The notes below the pieces were generated by a model, which worked only from the letters and a program-made list of their open reading frames with translations, was not told the origin of the DNA and ran no database searches. DNA of 56,803 nt from an uncultured Pelagibacteraceae bacterium (lineage in GTDB: Bacteria > Pseudomonadota > Alphaproteobacteria > Pelagibacterales > Pelagibacteraceae), in NCBI GenBank assembly GCA_902597555.1, contig CACJYE010000002.1, positions 1 to 56,803 of the forward strand, read 5' to 3'. The position numbers and the translations under genes were made by a program. Position 1 is the first letter of the stretch. Each line of letters begins with the position of its first letter. Below are positions 11,393 through 21,813 of this stretch, piece by piece.

Positions 11393-13110
11393 TGGCTAAA
11401 TTTAACAAAAAGAAACTTCCAAGCAGACATACATCATTAGGGGCAGATAGAGCTCCACACAGATCATTTTATTATGCTATGGGCGAAACCGAGAAAGATG
11501 TAGCAAAACCCTTTGTTGGTGTCGTTTCCACATGGAATGAGGCAGCCCCTTGTAACATTGCGCTAATGAGACAAGCTCAATCAGTTAAAAAAGGAGTTAA
11601 AGCAAATGGTGGAACTCCAAGAGAATTTTGTACAATTACCGTTACTGATGGTATTGCAATGGGTCATGAGGGAATGAAGTCTTCATTAATATCTAGAGAA
11701 GTAATTGCCGACTCAGCTGAACTTACTGTTAGAGGTCACTGTTATGATGCATTAGTTGGTATTGCTGGATGTGATAAATCTTTACCAGGTTTAATGATGT
11801 CTATGGTTAGATTAAATGTACCAAGTGTATTTATATATGGTGGATCAATCCTTCCAGGCAAATATAAAGGAAAAGACGTAACAGTTGTAGATGTATTTGA
11901 GGCGGTTGGAAAACATTCAACAGGTCAAATGTCCGCTGCAGAACTTAGAAAATTAGAATTAGTTGCTTGTCCAAGTGCAGGCGCTTGTGGAGGACAATTC
12001 ACAGCAAATACAATGGCATGTGTATCTGAAGCAATTGGATTAGCACTTCCTTATTCTGCTGGAACACCAGCTCCATACGAAGAAAGAGATAAATACGCAA
12101 AAGCTAGTGGTAAAACGGTTATGAACCTTTTGAAAAAAGGAATTAAACCAAGAGACATTGTTACAAGAAAAGCATTAGAAAATGCTGCAACAGTTGTTGC
12201 TGCAACTGGTGGTTCTACAAATGCAGGATTACATTTACCTGCTATTGCAAACGAAGCAGGAATTAAATTTGATTTAATGGATGTTGCTAAAATTTTCAAA
12301 AGAACACCTTATCTTGCAGATTTAAAACCAGGTGGAAAATATGTTGCAAAAGATATGTGGTTAGCAGGCGGTGTTCCAATGTTATTAAAAACTTTATATG
12401 AAGGTGGATATATTCATGGTGATTGTATGACAGTAACTGGAAAAACTATGAAGGAAAATTTAAAAGGAATTAAATTTAATCCAAAACAAAAAGTAATGAG
12501 ATCTTATAAAAATCCATTATCACCAACAGGCGGTGTTGTTGGATTAAAAGGAAACTTAGCACCAGAAGGTGCAATTGTTAAAGTTGCAGGACTTAAAAAA
12601 TTACAATTTACCGGTAAAGCAAGATGTTTTGAAAATGAGGAAAGTGCAATGAAAGCTGTTCAAAGCAAAAAGTATAATGATGGTGATGTAATTATAATTA
12701 GATACGAAGGACCCGTTGGAGGTCCAGGTATGAGAGAAATGTTATCTACAACAAGTGCAATTTATGGACAGGGAAAAGGGGAGAAAGTAGCCCTTATTAC
12801 TGATGGTAGGTTCTCTGGAGCCACAAGGGGCTTTTGTGTCGGTCACGTGGGCCCTGAGGCCGCTCTAGGGGGTCCTATAGGGCTTTTACGTACTGGAGAT
12901 ATTATTGATATCGATGCAAAAAAAGGAACGATCAATGTAAGGCTTTCTAAAAAAGAATTAGCTGCAAGAAAAAGAAAATGGAAGGCTAGAAAATCAGATT
13001 TTGGATCTGGTACTTTATGGAAATATGCACAAACAGTTGGACCAGCATATTTAGGAGCACCAACACACCCAGGTAAGAAAAAAGAAGTTAAGGATTATTC
13101 AGAGATTTAA
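11392..13110 (+). CDS. ilvD: Dihydroxy-acid dehydratase
   Basis: [55 protein letters not shown]; 572 aa. Confidence 0.97.
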   Translation: MAKFNKKKLPSRHTSLGADRAPHRSFYYAMGETEKDVAKPFVGVVSTWNEAAPCNIALMRQAQSVKKGVKANGGTPREFCTITVTDGIAMGHEGMKSSLISREVIADSAELTVRGHCYDALVGIAGCDKSLPGLMMSMVRLNVPSVFIYGGSILPGKYKGKDVTVVDVFEAVGKHSTGQMSAAELRKLELVACPSAGACGGQFTANTMACVSEAIGLALPYSAGTPAPYEERDKYAKASGKTVMNLLKKGIKPRDIVTRKALENAATVVAATGGSTNAGLHLPAIANEAGIKFDLMDVAKIFKRTPYLADLKPGGKYVAKDMWLAGGVPMLLKTLYEGGYIHGDCMTVTGKTMKENLKGIKFNPKQKVMRSYKNPLSPTGGVVGLKGNLAPEGAIVKVAGLKKLQFTGKARCFENEESAMKAVQSKKYNDGDVIIIRYEGPVGGPGMREMLSTTSAIYGQGKGEKVALITDGRFSGATRGFCVGHVGPEAALGGPIGLLRTGDIIDIDAKKGTINVRLSKKELAARKRKWKARKSDFGSGTLWKYAQTVGPAYLGAPTHPGKKKEVKDYSEI

Positions 13111-14315
13111 TGAAAATTCGTCCAGTTATTTTATGTGGAGGTGCTGGAACTCGACTTTGGCCAAATACAAAAAATCATCAAGCAAAACAGTTTATTGATT
13201 TTGGTAATTGGACTTTACTTGGAAAAACACTTGAGAGAACTAAAGCATCAATTTTCGACACTCCAATTATTAGTACAAATAAGAAATACTTAAGCAAAGT
13301 AAAACAGCATTTAAGAAAAAACAAAATAAACAAATATAAAATTGTTGTAGAACCAGCCAAAAGAAACACTGCACCAGCTATATTAAGTACGGCTTTGATT
13401 AAAGACATTCCAGACAATCAACCTTTAATGTTTTTTTCAGCAGATCATTTAATTGAAAAGATGAGTATTTTTAATAAGGCTATTAATAAAAACAAAAAGA
13501 ATTTAAGTGATCAAAATATATTTATATTTGGGATAAAACCAAGCTCACCATCTAGCGAATATGGTTATTTTTTAACTAAAAAAAACAAAGGTAATATTAA
13601 TAAAGTAACTAGATTTATTGAAAAACCAAAAGAAGCTAAGGCCAAACAAATTATAAAGAATAAAGGCTATTGGAATTCTGGAATGTTTTATCTTAGAAAA
13701 GATTCTATTATTAATAACTTTAAAAAATATCAGCCCAAAACTTACAGAAATTGTTTAGATGCAGTTAGCAAAGCAAAATATAAGGCTAATACATATTATC
13801 TAAATAAAGCTTCATTCATAAAAGCGACTGCCAAATCATTTGATTATGCAATTCTAGAAAAAACTAAACAAATTAACGCTATCAAATTAGACATTCCTTG
13901 GTCAGATCTTGGTAGTTGGAAAGAAATTTTGAAGATGTATGACAAAAATAAAAACAAATATATTAAGAAAAAAAATGTCTATTACCGTCCATGGGGTAGA
14001 TACACGAATTTATTTGAGGGCAAAGAGTTTTTAATTAAAGAGTTATATGTAAAACCAAAAGGTATTTTGAGTTTACAAAAACACCATCACCGAGCTGAAC
14101 ATTGGTTGGTCACACAAGGAAATGCAAAAATAACTCTTAATAAAGATATTATAATTAAAAAGCCAGGTGAAAATATATTCATTCCATTAGAAGCAATCCA
14201 TAGAGTTCAAAACTCAGGAAAAAAACCTGTAAAAATTATCGAAGCTCAAGTTGGCTCAATTTTAAAAGAAAGTGATATTGTTAGATATCAAGATGTTTAT
14301 GGTAGAGTGAAGTAA
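13110..14315 (+). CDS. Mannose-1-phosphate guanylyltransferase, possibly with fused mannose-6-phosphate isomerase (type II PMI) domain
   Basis: ILCGGAGTRLWP nucleotidyltransferase motif, FIEKPKEAKA, C-terminal cupin YRPWGRYTNLFEG...LQKHHHRAEHWLVTQG. Confidence 0.9.
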   Translation: MKIRPVILCGGAGTRLWPNTKNHQAKQFIDFGNWTLLGKTLERTKASIFDTPIISTNKKYLSKVKQHLRKNKINKYKIVVEPAKRNTAPAILSTALIKDIPDNQPLMFFSADHLIEKMSIFNKAINKNKKNLSDQNIFIFGIKPSSPSSEYGYFLTKKNKGNINKVTRFIEKPKEAKAKQIIKNKGYWNSGMFYLRKDSIINNFKKYQPKTYRNCLDAVSKAKYKANTYYLNKASFIKATAKSFDYAILEKTKQINAIKLDIPWSDLGSWKEILKMYDKNKNKYIKKKNVYYRPWGRYTNLFEGKEFLIKELYVKPKGILSLQKHHHRAEHWLVTQGNAKITLNKDIIIKKPGENIFIPLEAIHRVQNSGKKPVKIIEAQVGSILKESDIVRYQDVYGRVK

Positions 14316-15472
14316 TGGAGTTATTAACAATAATTTTATTAGTAATAATTGTTCTTCTTACTTACCTGTTATTAAAAAAAGAAAAAGTATTAGGTATTAA
14401 AACTGAAACTAAAGATAATAATGATCAAATTAAAGTTGTAGAAAATAAAGACTATAGAAAAAATATTTATGATTTATTAAATTATATTCCTGAGGGAATA
14501 ATAATTTTAGACAAAGGTAAGAAAATTCTTTTTAGCAACAACTCTGCTAATAAATTATTTCAGATAAAATTAGATGAGAATATAAGTGGCTTTTTAAGAA
14601 ACCCTGATCTTTTAAGTTCAATTGATAAATCATTTGAGGGTAACAATATTTCAGATCTTGAAATTGAAATTAGAAATCAAGCAGTTCAAAGATTAAATAT
14701 AACCATTTACCTTGATCAGAATAATCTTTTTTTTGATGAAGTGTGTTGTGTCTTATTTATAAGGGATTTAACTGAATTTCATAAATTCCAACAATTAAAA
14801 TCTGATTTTGTGGCTAACGTATCACACGAGCTAAGAACACCTCTACAATCCATTAAAATGGGACTTGAAACATTTGAAAATAATTCAGATTTAAAAAAGA
14901 ATTCGGAAGTAACTAATTTATTACCAGTAATGAGCTCTCAATCTGAGAGAATGGAAAATTTAATTAGAGATTTATTGTCATTATCTAAAATTGAATTACA
15001 GGAACATATACGACCAACGCATGAAATAGATCTTATAGAATTGATTGATTATGTTATTAAAACTTATGAAAAAATAATTAGTAAAAATAATATTAGTATT
15101 AAATTTAATAAAACTGATAATTTTAAAATAATTGGTGATAGAGATAAATTAATAGAAATTTTTACTAATCTTATAGATAATTCAATCAAATACAGTGATA
15201 AAAATAAAGAAATTACAATCACTGCTAAAAAAGATGGTGAGTATAACACTGTTTCAGTAGCAGATCAGGGAATAGGTATTCCAAAAGAGTCTATACATAG
15301 AATCACTGAGAGATTTTTTACAGTTGATCCAAGTAAAAGCCGAAGTGTAGGTGGTACTGGTCTTGGATTAGCCATTGTAAAACATTTAGTCTCACAACAT
15401 AGAGCTGAGATGGACATTAATAGTATTGAAAATAAAGGAACTACAATAGACATCAAATTTAATCCTTTGTAA
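14315..15472 (+). CDS. phoR: Phosphate regulon sensor histidine kinase
   Basis: N-terminal TM, PAS-like region, H-box FVANVSHELRTPLQSIKMGLE, DRDKLIEIFTNLIDNSIKYS, GGTGLGLAIVKH; next to pst operon. Confidence 0.9.
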   Translation: MELLTIILLVIIVLLTYLLLKKEKVLGIKTETKDNNDQIKVVENKDYRKNIYDLLNYIPEGIIILDKGKKILFSNNSANKLFQIKLDENISGFLRNPDLLSSIDKSFEGNNISDLEIEIRNQAVQRLNITIYLDQNNLFFDEVCCVLFIRDLTEFHKFQQLKSDFVANVSHELRTPLQSIKMGLETFENNSDLKKNSEVTNLLPVMSSQSERMENLIRDLLSLSKIELQEHIRPTHEIDLIELIDYVIKTYEKIISKNNISIKFNKTDNFKIIGDRDKLIEIFTNLIDNSIKYSDKNKEITITAKKDGEYNTVSVADQGIGIPKESIHRITERFFTVDPSKSRSVGGTGLGLAIVKHLVSQHRAEMDINSIENKGTTIDIKFNPL

Positions 15473-15493
15473 TTCAACTAAAAAGTTAGTCTT

Positions 15494-15510
15494 TGTAACA
15501 AAAGTTTAAC
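15494..15510 (+). promoter_or_regulatory. Candidate Pho box upstream of pstS
   Basis: TGTAAC-AAAAG-TTTAAC, 11-bp-phased direct repeat. Confidence 0.6.
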
Positions 15511-15579
15511 CTGCCTTTAATAAAGTATTAAAGAATCAGAATTATTTAGTTTTGCATTATGAATTTAACAAGGAGAAAT

Positions 15580-16599
15580 ATGAATAAATTAACAAGTATA
15601 TTTATAGGCTTTCTTTTAGTAATTGGTTTTACGACATCAAGTTACTCAAGAGATCAAATCAAAATAGTGGGGTCATCAACTGTTTACCCTTATGCAACAG
15701 TAGTTGCAGAAAAGTTTGGTAAAAGTGGAAAATTCAAAACACCAGTTATTGAAAGTACAGGAACTGGTGGTGGAATGAAATTATTCTGTGCTGGAGTTGG
15801 TGCTAATCATCCAGATATTACTAATGCTTCAAGAGCAATTAAACCTAAGGAAAAAACTTTATGTGAAAAAAATGGAGTTTCCGAAATTATTGAAATTGTG
15901 GTAGGCAATGATGGAATTTCATTTGCACATGCTGTTAGTGCTCCAGATGAAGATTTTACAAAAGAGCAATTGTGGAGAGCTTTAGCTGCTAAAGTTGATG
16001 TTGATGGTAAACTTGTTGAAAATCCATACAAAAAATGGAGTGATATAGATGCAAGTCTTCCTAATAAAAAAATTGAAATTTTAGTTGCTCCTCCAACTTC
16101 TGGTACTAGAGACGCATGGAATTCTCTTGTAATGGTTAAAGGATGTACAAAAACTGCTAAATCTTTATTTGGTGATAAAGCTAAAAAAGAATGTACTAAA
16201 ATTAGAGAAGATGGTTACGCTGTAGAAGCAGGTGAAAATGATACTTTAATTGTACAAAAACTTACATCTAACCCTGATGCTTTTGGTTTTTTTGGTTATA
16301 GTTATCTAGTTGCTAATAAAGATAAGGTTAAAGCATCCTCTGTTGAAGGAGTTCAACCATCTTTAGAAGGTATTCAAGATTACTCTTATCCGATAGCAAG
16401 ACCTTTGTTTTTTTATGTTAAAAAAGCTCACATAGGTGTAATTCCTGGCATTCAGGAATTTTTAAAAGAGTTCACTTCTAAAAAAGCTATGAGTAACAGA
16501 GGTTACTTAGCGAAAATAGGATTAGTCCCTTTAGCATCTGAAGAATACCAAATAACAAGAACAGCTGCTTTAGATTTAAACACAATAAGTATCAAATAA
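15580..16599 (+). CDS. pstS: Phosphate ABC transporter substrate-binding protein (ORF could start at 15559)
   Basis: IKIVGSSTVYPYATVVAEKFG, TGTGGGMKLFC, PPTSGTRDAWNSL; AGGAGAAAT SD before ATG at 15580. Confidence 0.95.
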   Translation: MNKLTSIFIGFLLVIGFTTSSYSRDQIKIVGSSTVYPYATVVAEKFGKSGKFKTPVIESTGTGGGMKLFCAGVGANHPDITNASRAIKPKEKTLCEKNGVSEIIEIVVGNDGISFAHAVSAPDEDFTKEQLWRALAAKVDVDGKLVENPYKKWSDIDASLPNKKIEILVAPPTSGTRDAWNSLVMVKGCTKTAKSLFGDKAKKECTKIREDGYAVEAGENDTLIVQKLTSNPDAFGFFGYSYLVANKDKVKASSVEGVQPSLEGIQDYSYPIARPLFFYVKKAHIGVIPGIQEFLKEFTSKKAMSNRGYLAKIGLVPLASEEYQITRTAALDLNTISIK

Positions 16600-16615
16600 A
16601 TTTAAACTTACCCCC

Positions 16616-16647
16616 AATAAAAGGCCAGTAAATACTGGCCTTTTATT
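16616..16647 (+). terminator. Hairpin terminator/processing element between pstS and pstC
   Basis: AATAAAAGGCCAGT-AAAT-ACTGGCCTTTTATT perfect 14-bp inverted repeat. Confidence 0.8.
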
Positions 16648-16670
16648 TAATTTCAATTTCAGAGTTAGTT

Positions 16671-16687
16671 TGTAACAAAAATGTAAC
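16671..16687 (+). promoter_or_regulatory. Second candidate Pho box, upstream of pstC
   Basis: TGTAAC-AAAAA-TGTAAC, 11-bp-phased direct repeat ending 24 nt before pstC ATG. Confidence 0.6.
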
Positions 16688-16711
16688 ATTTTAAAGTTAT
16701 AGAAACCTCGA

Positions 16712-18115
16712 ATGAACTTCGTTCTAATATTTTTAATAACAATATTTTCTCTATCATTATTTTTTTATGGAAGGTCAAAAACTAAAAGTATTGCAATCGA
16801 AAAAAATATAAAATTAAATGCATTACCTAAATTTTATGGATATTACCTTGTTTTATGGTGTTCAATTCCTTCTCTAGTTTTTTTATTAATATGGTCATTA
16901 TTTGAGCCTGTAATAATTAAATCAATAATAATTGAAACTGCAGCAAATCAAGGGGCTATTTTTAATGACAAAAATGAGGCTAATTTAATTTATGAAAAAA
17001 TCAAAGCTATTCATTTAGGAACTTATTTTGGTGATATTGACAGTATTTTAAGAGAAAGCGCACTTGCTTATGCAAAATTTATTAATCTTTTTACAAATTC
17101 AAAAGTTGTACTAATTTTTGCTATAGTAATAGTATCGGTAATTTATTCCTTAAAAAAAATTAACAAAAATAATAAAGCAAGAGATGATGTAGAAATTATA
17201 TTAAAAGGCTTATTGTTTGTATCATCTCTTATTGCAATTTTAACAACACTAGGAATAATTTTTTCATTATTATTTGAAAGTATTAAATTTTTTTCTGTAA
17301 TTAATATTTTTGATTATTTATTTGGAACAAATTGGAGCCCACAAAGAGCTTTTGTAAGAGATGCCTCTTCAATTACTGCAGCAGAATTTGAAGAATTAAA
17401 GGATGCTTTCGGTTTTATTCCTTTAATTGCTGGAACAACTTTTATTGCATTCATAGCAATGTTAGTTGCAGTTCCAATTGGACTTTTTTCAGGAATTTAT
17501 ATGGCAGAATACGCCTCATTAAAAATTAGAAGGATTTCAAAACCAATAATCGAAATTTTAGCAGGTATTCCAACTGTTGTTTATGGTTTTTTTGCAGCTT
17601 TAACAGTTGGACCTTTTTTTAGACAAATTGGAGAAAATTTTGGTTTAACAGTTTCATCAGAAAGTGCTTTGGCAGCAGGATTGATAATGGGTATAATGAT
17701 CATACCGTATGTCTCATCCTTATCAGATGATGTAATTAATTCTGTCCCTCAATCACTTAGAGATGGTTCATATGCAATTGGTGCTACAAAATCTGAAACA
17801 ATTAAAAAAGTAGTTATACCTGCGGCTTTACCGGGAATAATAGGTTCTATTCTTTTAGCAGTCTCAAGAGCAATAGGTGAAACTATGATCGTTGTGATGG
17901 CTGCGGGTCTAGCTGCAAACCTTACTATAAATCCTCTTGAATCAACCACAACAATCACAACTCAAATAGTTATGATTTTAGTTGGTGACCAAGAGTTTGA
18001 TAGCCCTAAAACACAATCTGCATTTGCTCTAGGGTTAACATTATTTATTGCAACCTTAATTTTGAATTACATTGCTCAAAGAGCTGTTAAAAAATATCGA
18101 GAAAAGTATGACTAA
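16712..18115 (+). CDS. pstC: Phosphate ABC transporter permease PstC
   Basis: VPIGLFSGIYMAEYAS, EILAGIPTVVYGFFA, AIGETMIVVMAAG. Confidence 0.95.
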   Translation: MNFVLIFLITIFSLSLFFYGRSKTKSIAIEKNIKLNALPKFYGYYLVLWCSIPSLVFLLIWSLFEPVIIKSIIIETAANQGAIFNDKNEANLIYEKIKAIHLGTYFGDIDSILRESALAYAKFINLFTNSKVVLIFAIVIVSVIYSLKKINKNNKARDDVEIILKGLLFVSSLIAILTTLGIIFSLLFESIKFFSVINIFDYLFGTNWSPQRAFVRDASSITAAEFEELKDAFGFIPLIAGTTFIAFIAMLVAVPIGLFSGIYMAEYASLKIRRISKPIIEILAGIPTVVYGFFAALTVGPFFRQIGENFGLTVSSESALAAGLIMGIMIIPYVSSLSDDVINSVPQSLRDGSYAIGATKSETIKKVVIPAALPGIIGSILLAVSRAIGETMIVVMAAGLAANLTINPLESTTTITTQIVMILVGDQEFDSPKTQSAFALGLTLFIATLILNYIAQRAVKKYREKYD

Positions 18116-19370
18116 AGAACAAAGACTAAAGAAAAGACATAATGCAGAAAAAAGATTTAGGTTTTATGGTCTAGCATCAATTTTTTTCGCTTTGTTATTT
18201 GTTTTGATTTTAGTGCATAACATTTTTTCTAAAGGTAGTTCTGCATTTATGAAAACAGCAATAAATGTTGAGGTTTTCTATGATAAAGATCTTCTTGAAT
18301 TGGAACCTGGGGCATCCGAAGAAGAAATATTAGAGGCTGACTTTTTTGATATTACGATAGAAAGTTTGCTAAAGGTATATCCAGCAAAAAACATGGATGA
18401 AGAAGATGCGCTTATAGAACTTTTTACAACTGATGCTGAAATTGAAATAAAAAAAGCTTTTTTAAATAATAAAAATTTAATCGGTAAAAAAATTAATTTA
18501 GAAATCACGGCCTCAGATGATATTGATCAATTACATAAGGGGAATTATCCAAGAGATTTACCTGAAGACAGGAGAAGAATTTCCAATTTCCAGTTAGAAA
18601 TTTACGATGTCTTAGTAGAAAATAAAACAATCACTAAAAATTTTAATAATTACTTTTTTAAAAATGGAGACTCAAGAGATCCAGAAATAGCTGGTATAGG
18701 TGGTGCTCTTGTAGGTTCTTTTTATAGTATTTTAATTTGTTTATTATTGGCATTCCCAGTAGCAGTATTAGCTTCGATCTACCTGGAGGAATTTGCACCT
18801 AAAAATAAAATAACTGATTTCATAGAAATAAATATTAATAACTTGGCCGCTGTACCTTCAATTGTTTATGGTTTATTGGCTCTTCAAATACTTCTAGCTA
18901 CAATTCAATTACCAAGATCTACTCCTCTGGTAGCTGGTATCACTTTGGCGCTTATGACTTTACCTAGAATAATAATTCCTTGTAGGGCTTCTTTGAAGGC
19001 GGTACCGCCATCAATAAGAGAAGGTGCGTTAGCAGTAGGTGCATCAAAATTTCAATCTGTATTTCATCATGTAGTTCCTTTAGCTTTACCTGGTACTTTG
19101 TCAGGAACTATTATTGGATTAGCACAAGCATTAGGAGAAACAGCTCCATTAATTTTGATAGGAATGGTAGCTTTTGTTGTTGATATTCCATCAACACCAA
19201 TTGATCCTTCTTCATCTTTACCCGTACAAGTCTATTTATGGTCAGAGTCTGCTGAGAGAGGGTTTGTTGAAAAAACATCAGCCACTATTATGATGTTATT
19301 AAGTTTTTTGATTGTAATGAATTTTTTAGCAGTATACTTAAGACAAAAATTTGAGAAAAGATGGAACTAA
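18108..19370 (+). CDS. pstA: Phosphate ABC transporter permease PstA (longest ORF starts 18072; ATG at 18108 more likely)
   Basis: [57 protein letters not shown] overlap with pstC stop. Confidence 0.93.
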   Translation: MTKEQRLKKRHNAEKRFRFYGLASIFFALLFVLILVHNIFSKGSSAFMKTAINVEVFYDKDLLELEPGASEEEILEADFFDITIESLLKVYPAKNMDEEDALIELFTTDAEIEIKKAFLNNKNLIGKKINLEITASDDIDQLHKGNYPRDLPEDRRRISNFQLEIYDVLVENKTITKNFNNYFFKNGDSRDPEIAGIGGALVGSFYSILICLLLAFPVAVLASIYLEEFAPKNKITDFIEININNLAAVPSIVYGLLALQILLATIQLPRSTPLVAGITLALMTLPRIIIPCRASLKAVPPSIREGALAVGASKFQSVFHHVVPLALPGTLSGTIIGLAQALGETAPLILIGMVAFVVDIPSTPIDPSSSLPVQVYLWSESAERGFVEKTSATIMMLLSFLIVMNFLAVYLRQKFEKRWN

Positions 19371-20131
19371 TGAATAATGTAAAAATAAAATCTAAAAATC
19401 TAAATGTCTATTATGGAGAAAAACAAGCTTTGTTTGATGTGAATTTAGATTTAAACGAAAAAGAAGTTACTGCTTTAATTGGGCCATCAGGATGTGGAAA
19501 ATCTACCTTTATTAGATGTATAAACAGAATGAATGATGTAATCGATATTTGTAAAGTATCTGGAAACATTGAAATAGATGGTGTTGAAATCAACGATAAA
19601 AATTTAGATGTAGTATCTTTAAGAGAAAGAGTAGGAATGGTTTTTCAAAAACCAAATCCATTTCCAAAAAGCATATATGATAATATTTCTTATGGTCCAA
19701 AAATTCATGGAAAAGGTGAAACTAAAAGTGAATTAGATGAAATCGTAGAAAATAGTTTAAAAAAAGCTGCATTGTGGGAAGAAGTTAAAGATAGACTCGA
19801 TGAACCTGGAACTGGTCTTTCTGGTGGTCAACAACAACGTCTTTGTATTGCTAGAGCAATTTCTGTTAATCCTGAAGTTATATTAATGGACGAACCTTGT
19901 TCTGCTCTAGATCCTATTGCAACGGCAAAAATTGAAGAATTAATTGATGAACTAAAAAAAACTTACACTATTGTAATTGTGACGCATTCAATGGCACAGG
20001 CAGTTAGAGTTTCGCAGAAAACAGGGTTTTTTCACCTTGGTAAATTAATCGAAGTAGGCAAAACAGAGAAAATTTTTAAAAATCCTGACAATAAAATGAC
20101 ACAAGACTATATTACAGGTAGATTTGGATAA
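19361..20131 (+). CDS. pstB: Phosphate ABC transporter ATP-binding protein PstB (possible start at 19370)
   Basis: [50 protein letters not shown]. Confidence 0.96.
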   Translation: MELMNNVKIKSKNLNVYYGEKQALFDVNLDLNEKEVTALIGPSGCGKSTFIRCINRMNDVIDICKVSGNIEIDGVEINDKNLDVVSLRERVGMVFQKPNPFPKSIYDNISYGPKIHGKGETKSELDEIVENSLKKAALWEEVKDRLDEPGTGLSGGQQQRLCIARAISVNPEVILMDEPCSALDPIATAKIEELIDELKKTYTIVIVTHSMAQAVRVSQKTGFFHLGKLIEVGKTEKIFKNPDNKMTQDYITGRFG

Positions 20132-20134
20132 ATT

Positions 20135-20827
20135 ATGAGCAATGAACACACAGTAAAATCTTATGAAGAAGAATTAAGGTACTTAATAGACTCTGTCATA
20201 AAAATGGGAAGTTTAACAGAGTCTCAATTAGTTGATTCAATGGATGCGGTAATTAAAGTTGATAAAGATTCAATTGATAAAATTATTAAAAGTGATGATG
20301 AAATAAATAAATTTAGATCTAAAATTGATACTCAAATAATGACATTGTTGGTAAAGAGAGCGCCAATGGCAATTGATTTAAGAGAAACAATTAGCTCATT
20401 AAAAATATCTCAAGATTTAGAAAGAATTGGAGATTTATCTAAAAGTAATGCAAAAAAAGTCAAACCCCTTCCATTAGATTTACCTGAGGAACTTTTAGGT
20501 AATTTAAAAAGACTAGGTGATTTAGTTATAAAGCAGTTAAATGATGTACTCGATAGTTATGTTAACAAAAATTATGATAAAGCAAAAGAAGTGTGGGAAA
20601 AAGACGAACAAGTAGATGACCTTACTTATATTGCTATGGAAAGTGTAATTGATTTTCTCTCTAAAGATAAAAAGAATTTAGACTTTTCAACACATTTGAT
20701 TTTTGCAACAAAAAATCTTGAAAGAGCAGGTGATCATATAACAAATATTGCCGAGTCAATATGTTTTTTAATTAAAGGTGAATATTTAAAAGGAAGCAGA
20801 CCTAAAGGAAAAGTTATTCAGCAATAA
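20135..20827 (+). CDS. phoU: Phosphate transport system regulatory protein PhoU
   Basis: KISQDLERIGDLSKSNAKK and ATKNLERAGDHITNIAESI PhoU repeats. Confidence 0.95.
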   Translation: MSNEHTVKSYEEELRYLIDSVIKMGSLTESQLVDSMDAVIKVDKDSIDKIIKSDDEINKFRSKIDTQIMTLLVKRAPMAIDLRETISSLKISQDLERIGDLSKSNAKKVKPLPLDLPEELLGNLKRLGDLVIKQLNDVLDSYVNKNYDKAKEVWEKDEQVDDLTYIAMESVIDFLSKDKKNLDFSTHLIFATKNLERAGDHITNIAESICFLIKGEYLKGSRPKGKVIQQ

Positions 20828-20828
20828 A

Positions 20829-21509
20829 ATGAATGGCAAAATATTTATTATTGAGGACGAACCTTCAATAATTCAATTAGTTCAACATAATCTAGAAAAA
20901 AATGGTTTTATAGTTTCATCATCAGTAAATGGCAATGATGGCTTAAAAGAATTAAAAAAATTTCAGCCAGATTTACTTTTATTAGATTGGATGCTGCCTG
21001 ATCTCTCCGGTATTGAAATTTGTAAAAATATTAGAAAAGACAATAGTATCAAAAATTTACCTGTAATTATGTTAACCGCTAAAGGCGAAGAGGAAGATAA
21101 AATAAAAGGTTTAGATAGCGGTGTTGATGATTATTTAACTAAACCATTTAGTTTTAATGAGCTTATGGCTAGAATTAAAGCTGTTTTAAGAAGATCTAAC
21201 CCTAACACTGTATCTGATAATTTAGAGTTTGAAGATTTAGTTTTAGATAGGATTGAAAAAAGAGTTTACAGAGATAAAAAAGAAATACAACTTGGACCTA
21301 CGGAATTTAGGTTACTAGAATTTTTTTTGGTAAATCCAAAGAGAGTTTATTCTAGAGATCAGATTTTAGAAAATGTTTGGCCCAATAATATAAATGTTGA
21401 AAGCAGAACTATTGATGTTCATATCAGAAGATTAAGAAAATCAATTAATATCCAAAATAAAAAAGAACTTATTAGAACTGTAAGATCCTCTGGTTATTCA
21501 CTAATTTAA
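20829..21509 (+). CDS. phoB: Phosphate regulon response regulator PhoB
   Basis: Receiver (IIEDEPSI, LLLDWMLPDLSGI, KPFSFNEL) plus winged-helix LGPTEFRLLEFF...SRTIDVHIRRLRKSI. Confidence 0.93.
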   Translation: MNGKIFIIEDEPSIIQLVQHNLEKNGFIVSSSVNGNDGLKELKKFQPDLLLLDWMLPDLSGIEICKNIRKDNSIKNLPVIMLTAKGEEEDKIKGLDSGVDDYLTKPFSFNELMARIKAVLRRSNPNTVSDNLEFEDLVLDRIEKRVYRDKKEIQLGPTEFRLLEFFLVNPKRVYSRDQILENVWPNNINVESRTIDVHIRRLRKSINIQNKKELIRTVRSSGYSLI

Positions 21510-21517
21510 GAAAATCT

Positions 21518-21739
21518 TTAAAATATAATTTTATAAACTCCAATTACAAACAATGGTATTTGTAATCCAAAGTTGGTTAAAATAGCCTTATCTTTTGATA
21601 AAAATCCTGCAATGGTCCAACCGACAACTCCTAATCCATGAAAGTAAATATTGATAGGGTAGATATTTAAATTAGTTAACAATATTCCTGTTAAAACAAG
21701 AGCTGTACTAATCCATTTTAAATATTTTTTGATAAACAT
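21518..21739 (-). CDS. Conserved small membrane protein of unknown function
   Basis: 73 aa with two to three hydrophobic segments; GGAGAC SD-like upstream. Confidence 0.7.
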   Translation of the reverse strand: MFIKKYLKWISTALVLTGILLTNLNIYPINIYFHGLGVVGWTIAGFLSKDKAILTNFGLQIPLFVIGVYKIIF

Positions 21740-21813
21740 AGTCTCCTCTATATGTAATTTTTTTTACGAATTTATTACAATTATAAATGAAACTAAAATC
21801 TTAAATTTATAAT

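Noticed and set aside
11169-11408. Antisense ORF at valS/ilvD junction
   Set aside because: Covered by confident CDSs; Leu/Tyr-rich antisense of Lys/Asn codons.
12051-12299. Antisense ORF in ilvD
   Set aside because: No homology signature; ilvD frame confident.
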